From positions 124,001 through 188,000 of the forward strand of contig MU394082.1 in the NCBI GenBank assembly GCA_022578605.1: 64,000 nucleotides of DNA. Reading direction: 5' to 3'. Below the pieces are notes generated by a model. The model saw only the letters and a list, made by a program, of their open reading frames with translations, was not told the DNA's origin and searched no databases. Positions 60,301 to 64,000 of the stretch are shown here, in pieces (the stretch's first letter is position 1; every line of letters begins with the position of its first letter). This stretch comes from Camillea tinctor. Lineage: Eukaryota; Ascomycota; Sordariomycetes; Xylariales; Xylariaceae. Made by a program: the position numbers and the translations under genes.

Positions 60301-61512
60301 ATGAAACAGGTTGCCAAACACGAATTGGGCCTTCTTCCAGAGGACTGCTATACTGAGATGGCCTTTAGAAACGTGACAGCTACCGAGTTTCCCCTTTTGG
60401 GGGGCGATATCAATATAAGAGGCGGATCTTATACGAACACTGGAAATGAGATTGTCAACATAGCCATTGGTTTCAAGGCGGCAATCGATCGTGTGATTCA
60501 GTTGCAAAAACAAGAGCGGATTGTTTGCAACATTCTGCTACCGGAAGAAGATCGAAGCTGCTATAACTGTGGCAACAAATCCGATCTGCACCTGGTTGCG
60601 CAATGCGGCCACTTGCTGTGTCCAGACCACCTAGAAGATGAGCGCTGCGGTGACGCTGTTCGGAAGGAGTTGGGTGTCCCGAGTCAATGTCCGTCGGTGT
60701 TGCAGAATCGGGTCATCCCAATGTCGAAGATTGGTGCCGCCCAGCGTTCGCTTGCTGGCCCAGAAACCCGGCTGAGCACTGATCATCAAATGGATATCGA
60801 TCAGATGGAGATTGAAACAAGCCAAACACCGTCGACCAGTTCCAAGATACAGATGATTGCGGATGTTATCCAGTCCGTTCCGGAAGACGAGTGCATCATT
60901 CTATTCGCGCAGTATGAAACACAACTCAAAGCACTGCGGGATGGATTGAAGCAGAATGGAATAGAAGTTTATGAGAGAAAGGGCAACAAGGGCAACAAGG
61001 GCAACAAGGGCAATAAAGATAAAGAGTGCCCTAAAGTACGACTCCTTAAGTTGAATGATGCCGAGTCAGCTGGCTCGAACTTCCAGTATGCGAACCATGT
61101 CATGTTCGCATGTCCTCTGCTGGTAAATCTGCAAGAGTATTACGATGCCTACATGAAGCAGGCGACGGGGCGTTGTGTGCGGCATGGCCAGACAAAGGTC
61201 GTCCATGTTTACCATTTCGTTATGGCCCACACCATTGAAGTCGACATACTGGAGCTCCGCAGAAAGAGCCACGTCCTCGTCAAGCCCGGCCAAGCTTATG
61301 GCGAACTCGTCTATCACCCACCACAGAATCGGGCTATGCTGCCAAGGCGTGAGACGGGAGAGAAGGACAGCGCCGGAGATACGATCATGGCAGACACAAC
61401 CACCGATCCAAATGATACGAAAGAACGTGTCTCCTCAAATCTAAGCTCCGAGGATGTCTGGGCAATGATGAATGAGCGAAACTGGTTGACCACTGTTGGT
61501 ATCGAGTCTTGA
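54315..61512 (+). CDS. DNMT5: DNMT5-family C5-DNA methyltransferase fused to SNF2 ATPase, interrupted by one in-frame TAG
   Basis: DNMT5 enzymes use ATP hydrolysis by a SNF2 motor to perform maintenance CpG methylation; action is nuclear. Exons are 54315..54865 and 54924..61512 (58-bp GTAAGT intron), 2,379 codons before the final stop. N-terminal 80 residues are acidic/basic and disordered. Methyltransferase: motif I CSGTE (115-119), motif IV with catalytic-type Cys207 (ACVEFS), motif VI ENV (287-289), motif VIII QTRTRG (323-328), motif X GNAM (548-551). Cys-rich finger at 627-664. SNF2 Walker A DDVGYGKT (1314-1321), motif II DEFS (1562-1565), LSATPP (1586-1591). SAP-like segment about 1949-1991; RING-like C/H cluster 2063-2106; helicase motif VI QATGRCVRHGQ (2263-2273). 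Codon 422 is TAG, same frame on both sides, between motifs VIII and X. Length matches the roughly 2.4-kb-residue scale of the family; no chromodomain was seen. Confidence 0.92.
55576..55638 (+). other. 63-nt segment ending in the in-frame TAG: cryptic intron or nonsense site
   Basis: From GTGCGC at 55576 to TAG at 55638 the segment is exactly 21 codons, so removing it would delete the stop and keep the frame (TRSK joined to GSVTG). The donor is weak: GTGCGC, against GTAAGT in the gene's first intron. The branch candidate AATGAC is only fair. Against an intron, the segment translates as RHDRVRRIENLGYARPMTN, which resembles conserved DNMT5 coding sequence as I remember it, with Trp expected at the stop position. 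Confidence 0.5.
60982..61017 (+). repeat. In-frame 9-bp tandem repeat encoding four Gly-Asn-Lys units
   Basis: Four copies of GGCAACAAG, the last altered to GGCAATAAA, encode residues 2204-2215 in a loop of the SNF2 C lobe between the strand EVYERK and motif V. The insertion is flexible and basic. Confidence 0.95.
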
Positions 61513-62269
61513 TTTGAGTGGTATGTTTCTCTCCCCCTTCTACATGACCTGGTAAAGTATGTTAAACTAACTTATGCATATTACACAGGCGCAGCTCATG
61601 AAAAATCTCCTCGGGGGACTATATTGTAGGACTATATTACGTTACGGTACGAAGTTGATTTGATTTCGGTCGCTGCGAGAATGAACGCGGCAAGATGGAG
61701 AGGAGGAGAGAAGAAAGAATGGCAGAAGAGTTGGAGTTGATTATTGATGGATAATGGTTAATGGTTAATGGTTAATGGATGGCTCTGGATGTGGTTTTTG
61801 GTGGTTCCCACACTCCCTGTTTGCGCAAATGCGAGAGCAAAATTTCTCACTTCATTTCTTCGTTGACAGGTAGTTTCCACCTTTTCTGTTAGATGAAATG
61901 AAGCCCACCATTACATGATAACTTTTTGTGAATATGCATCGTGGATCATCACTAAGATACTAAACCGTAGTGTTTACTAGTAATTTGAGCTTTTGGTTGC
62001 CGAGACAGGCTAGTGGGATAGATCATGTTAATATCTGTTAGAATATATATGTAATCTTACGTGTCAATGCTAACAGATTGCATCCCGCTCCCCGGAACTT
62101 TCATCATTTCCACGTGTCTGTCCGTCTTGGCTCCATCTATCATCATTCTTAGACCCCTAAAAGTATTTATCATCAAATCCTCATCTCACACCAAATACCC
62201 CAAAACCAAAAACTAAAAAAAAACTAAAAAAAATTAAAACCGGAAACTAAAAAAATCCAAATCTCAACC
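61513..62269 (+). promoter_or_regulatory. Intergenic region and promoter of ureidoglycolate lyase
   Basis: It follows the DNMT5-like gene on the same strand. A TTAATGG array lies at about 61753-61780. GATA-core words occur at 61916-61921 (TGATAA) and 62016-62021 (GGATAG); in fungi GATA factors control nitrogen-catabolite genes, so these could matter here, though such words are common. The last 60 bp before the start are A-rich with repeated ACTAAAA words, resembling a 5' leader. Confidence 0.5.
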
Positions 62270-63133
62270 ATGATAATTCACACTATCCCCACTCCCTCCT
62301 CCCCTCTCATCATCGAAGCTGAGCCCTTCACCAGGGAAGCCTTCGCCCCCTTCGGCCAAGCAATAAACAACCCACGCCCAGACCTCATCCCATCACCCTC
62401 TTCTTCTTCCTCCGCTGCCGTCGCGAGCGCCGGCTTCGGCGCCGTCTCCGCCAACCAGGGCACGGCCATACAGTACCGCGCCCTAGCCTCAGTGCGCGAG
62501 TTCTACGCCCAGGCGCCCAGCGGCCGGCCCGGGACCCCGCGCATGACCATGTTCGTGTGCGGCGCGCGGGAAGAGGTCGGCGCGTCGCTGGTGGGCGGGG
62601 AGGCCAGAGGCAAAGTGAACGGCAAGGCGAAAGGGAAGGAGTACCCAGTCGGCGTCCTCGAGCGCCACCCCTTCACCTCGCAGACCTTCATCCCGCTCGG
62701 TGGCGCCGGCGCCGCCGCACGGTACCTCGTCGTGGTCGCGCCGTCGCTGGGGCCTACCGAGAGGGACGCCGCGCTGCCGGTGCCGACGTTGCCGTTCTCG
62801 CCTGCGGGCGGGGTGCCGCACCCGCATCCGCAGCCGCCGCTGCCTGGGAGAGGGCTGCCGGATTTGCGCGCGCTGCGGGCGTTTGTGGCGACGGGCGCGC
62901 AGGCCGTGACGTATGGGCCGGGCACGTGGCACGCGCCTATGATGGCGCTGGGCGCGCCCGGGGAGGCGCTGGATTTCTTGGTCGTGCAGTTCGCGAACGA
63001 CGTCCCTGTCGAGGACTGTCAGGAGGTGGTGCTGCGGACGGCGGGGGATGGGGAGGGAGGTGGGGATAAGGGACCGAGCGTGGTGGTTAGGGTTCGTGGA
63101 GTGGACGGGGAGAAGGGCGGGGCTAGGTTGTGA
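62270..63133 (+). CDS. DAL3: Ureidoglycolate lyase
   Basis: Cleaves ureidoglycolate to glyoxylate and urea, the last step of allantoin breakdown for nitrogen. Single exon, 287 residues, start ATG at 62270 in context ACCATG. Family hallmarks are visible. The N-terminus LIIEAEPFTREAFAPFGQAI is typical. The cupin-like core has LERHPFTSQTFIPL (E131-R-H133) and TYGPGTWHAPM (W220, H221), followed by DFLVVQFAND and EDCQEVVL. Two low-complexity insertions stand out: a Ser/Ala stretch at about 44-55 and a Gly/Lys stretch at about 110-125. The C-terminal 25 residues are Gly-rich. The gene is visibly more GC-rich than its surroundings. The next gene downstream is convergent and encodes an amino acid permease, consistent with a nitrogen-use setting. 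Confidence 0.9.
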   Translation: MIIHTIPTPSSPLIIEAEPFTREAFAPFGQAINNPRPDLIPSPSSSSSAAVASAGFGAVSANQGTAIQYRALASVREFYAQAPSGRPGTPRMTMFVCGAREEVGASLVGGEARGKVNGKAKGKEYPVGVLERHPFTSQTFIPLGGAGAAARYLVVVAPSLGPTERDAALPVPTLPFSPAGGVPHPHPQPPLPGRGLPDLRALRAFVATGAQAVTYGPGTWHAPMMALGAPGEALDFLVVQFANDVPVEDCQEVVLRTAGDGEGGGDKGPSVVVRVRGVDGEKGGARL

Positions 63134-63433
63134 AGTTGGGAATCCTTTTGATTTTTCTTTGTCGTGCTAGAGTTGAAGGGTCTCGAGGGATGTAATATAT
63201 GGTAGGCAATGGGTTAGAGTGGAGGAAAGGGGAAAAGAAATATAGTGCTTGGAAGAGTCTAAGTACGGCATAGCATCGCATACTAACAGGATGATTGCAG
63301 CGCAAGAGTTATAGAAGAGGTTTTAATTACTTCACCAAGGATTATTGCTTTCGTTCTCTCGTCATTAAATATTATTCTATATGTACTGTCGTTACTGGGA
63401 GTCTTTCTCCGTCTACTGATCCAACTAACCCGG
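63134..63433. other. Convergent 3' spacer
   Basis: About 300 bp between the stop of ureidoglycolate lyase and the stop of the leftward permease. AT-rich on the right half; no gene or clear terminator structure was seen. Confidence 0.6.
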
Positions 63434-64000
63434 TTACTTCAGCCAGACTACGAGCCACCTCCCAAAAAGCTTCATATTCTCCCTGATAAAGAGGTTATCC
63501 GTATCTACCAGCGCGAGCTCCCCGCGTCGAGGCACCGAAGTCGCAATTTCGGGTCGTGGGATCTGCAGCTCATTCGTGGCCCGTCGCTGCCACTTCAGTG
63601 GGTTCCAGCCCCAGAACTTGATTTGGTACAGCGTGACGATGGCAATAAGGATGATGATCTAGATGACCAGCATGGCCGGTTAGAATCGGGATCTCATGTG
63701 ATAGAGGGCTTACCTATGTGTTGTATGGGTAAGCACAGGAGAGAGTGATTGTCGACACCTACCGCAATGTAGCATGCTACGAAGTCGGATACGCTCATGG
63801 GACTGACGAATGTGCGCCACCCGTTGAATAGAACAAGCACTACACAGCCAAACAGCGCATAGGACGCGCGTAGCCACTGCGCATGTGATCGGTACGGATA
63901 CTGCGGATGGTTGCGGTCGTAAAGTTGCCGGACCTCGGGGTCGTCCTTATTGTCGATGTTTTCGTCGAGACCCTCGGCTGCTGCTTTGATACTATTACCA
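63434..64000 (-). CDS. Amino acid permease, C-terminal part (YAT/APC family), truncated by window edge
   Basis: Fungal amino acid permease of the APC superfamily that takes up amino acids at the plasma membrane by proton symport; substrate not determinable. Only the last two exons are inside the window: 64000..63763 (open to the right) and 63658..63434, separated by a 104-bp GTAGGT...CTAG intron in phase 0. The first piece reads through a cytosolic loop rich in Glu/Asp and Asn, then YRSHAQWLRASYALFGCVVL, FNGWRTF and VSDFVACYIA. These last blocks are typical of helices 11-12 in this family. The last exon completes helix 12 (IIILIAIVTLYQIKFWGW) and ends in a 50-residue cytosolic tail ending VVWLK. 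Confidence 0.85.

Noticed and set aside
62489..62932. Long ORFs on both strands over the ureidoglycolate lyase gene
   Set aside because: High GC makes stops rare; these are shadows of the real frame, which has clear family motifs.

Overview
This window reads as nuclear DNA of a filamentous ascomycete (Pezizomycotina). The genes carry short GT-AG introns, mostly 50-190 bp, several with a CTRAY-like branch point. The protein families include fungus-restricted ones (DUF3405, a DNMT5-type methyltransferase-helicase), and there is no operon structure or prokaryotic signal. I cannot name the species.

Gene density is low: nine genes that I regard as real in 64 kb. In order they are: a nuclear protein of unknown function (657-1723, +); a gene-free stretch of about 24.6 kb; the mitochondrial import/assembly subunit Sam37 (26335-27660, +); 5.6 kb without genes; a large type II membrane DUF3405 protein with a polyglutamine tract (33261-35688, -); 7.6 kb without genes; a DHA1-type MFS exporter (43266-45672, -); ribosomal protein eL42 (48125-49175, +); a 2H-phosphoesterase-like protein (50100-51386, -); a DNMT5-family cytosine methyltransferase fused to a SNF2 ATPase (54315-61512, +); ureidoglycolate lyase (62270-63133, +); and, convergent with it and cut by the window edge, an amino acid permease (63434-64000, -).

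The centrepiece is the 2,379-codon DNMT5-like gene. It carries the methyltransferase motifs, a Cys-rich zinc finger, a SNF2 ATPase split around SAP-like and RING-like modules, and the helicase C lobe. One in-frame TAG (55636-55638) lies in the middle of the methyltransferase domain. Upstream and downstream parts stay in the same frame and 5.8 kb downstream is fully open. The stop is therefore a fresh nonsense change, a readthrough codon, a sequencing error, or the 3' splice site of an unusual 63-nt intron. This decides whether the strain has a working DNMT5.

The spacers are not typical transposon graveyards. I found no transposase or reverse transcriptase ORF. They are filled with microsatellites and short palindromic words (ACCTAGGT-type, TAGTGTAGTGTA-type, GTATGTACATAC-type) that I did not see in the exons. 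They also hold a few structured elements: an 83-bp MITE-like hairpin, a 20-bp perfect palindrome and a 10-bp minisatellite. The last two genes suggest a link to nitrogen use (allantoin/ureide catabolism and amino acid uptake), but they are convergent neighbours rather than a proven cluster.
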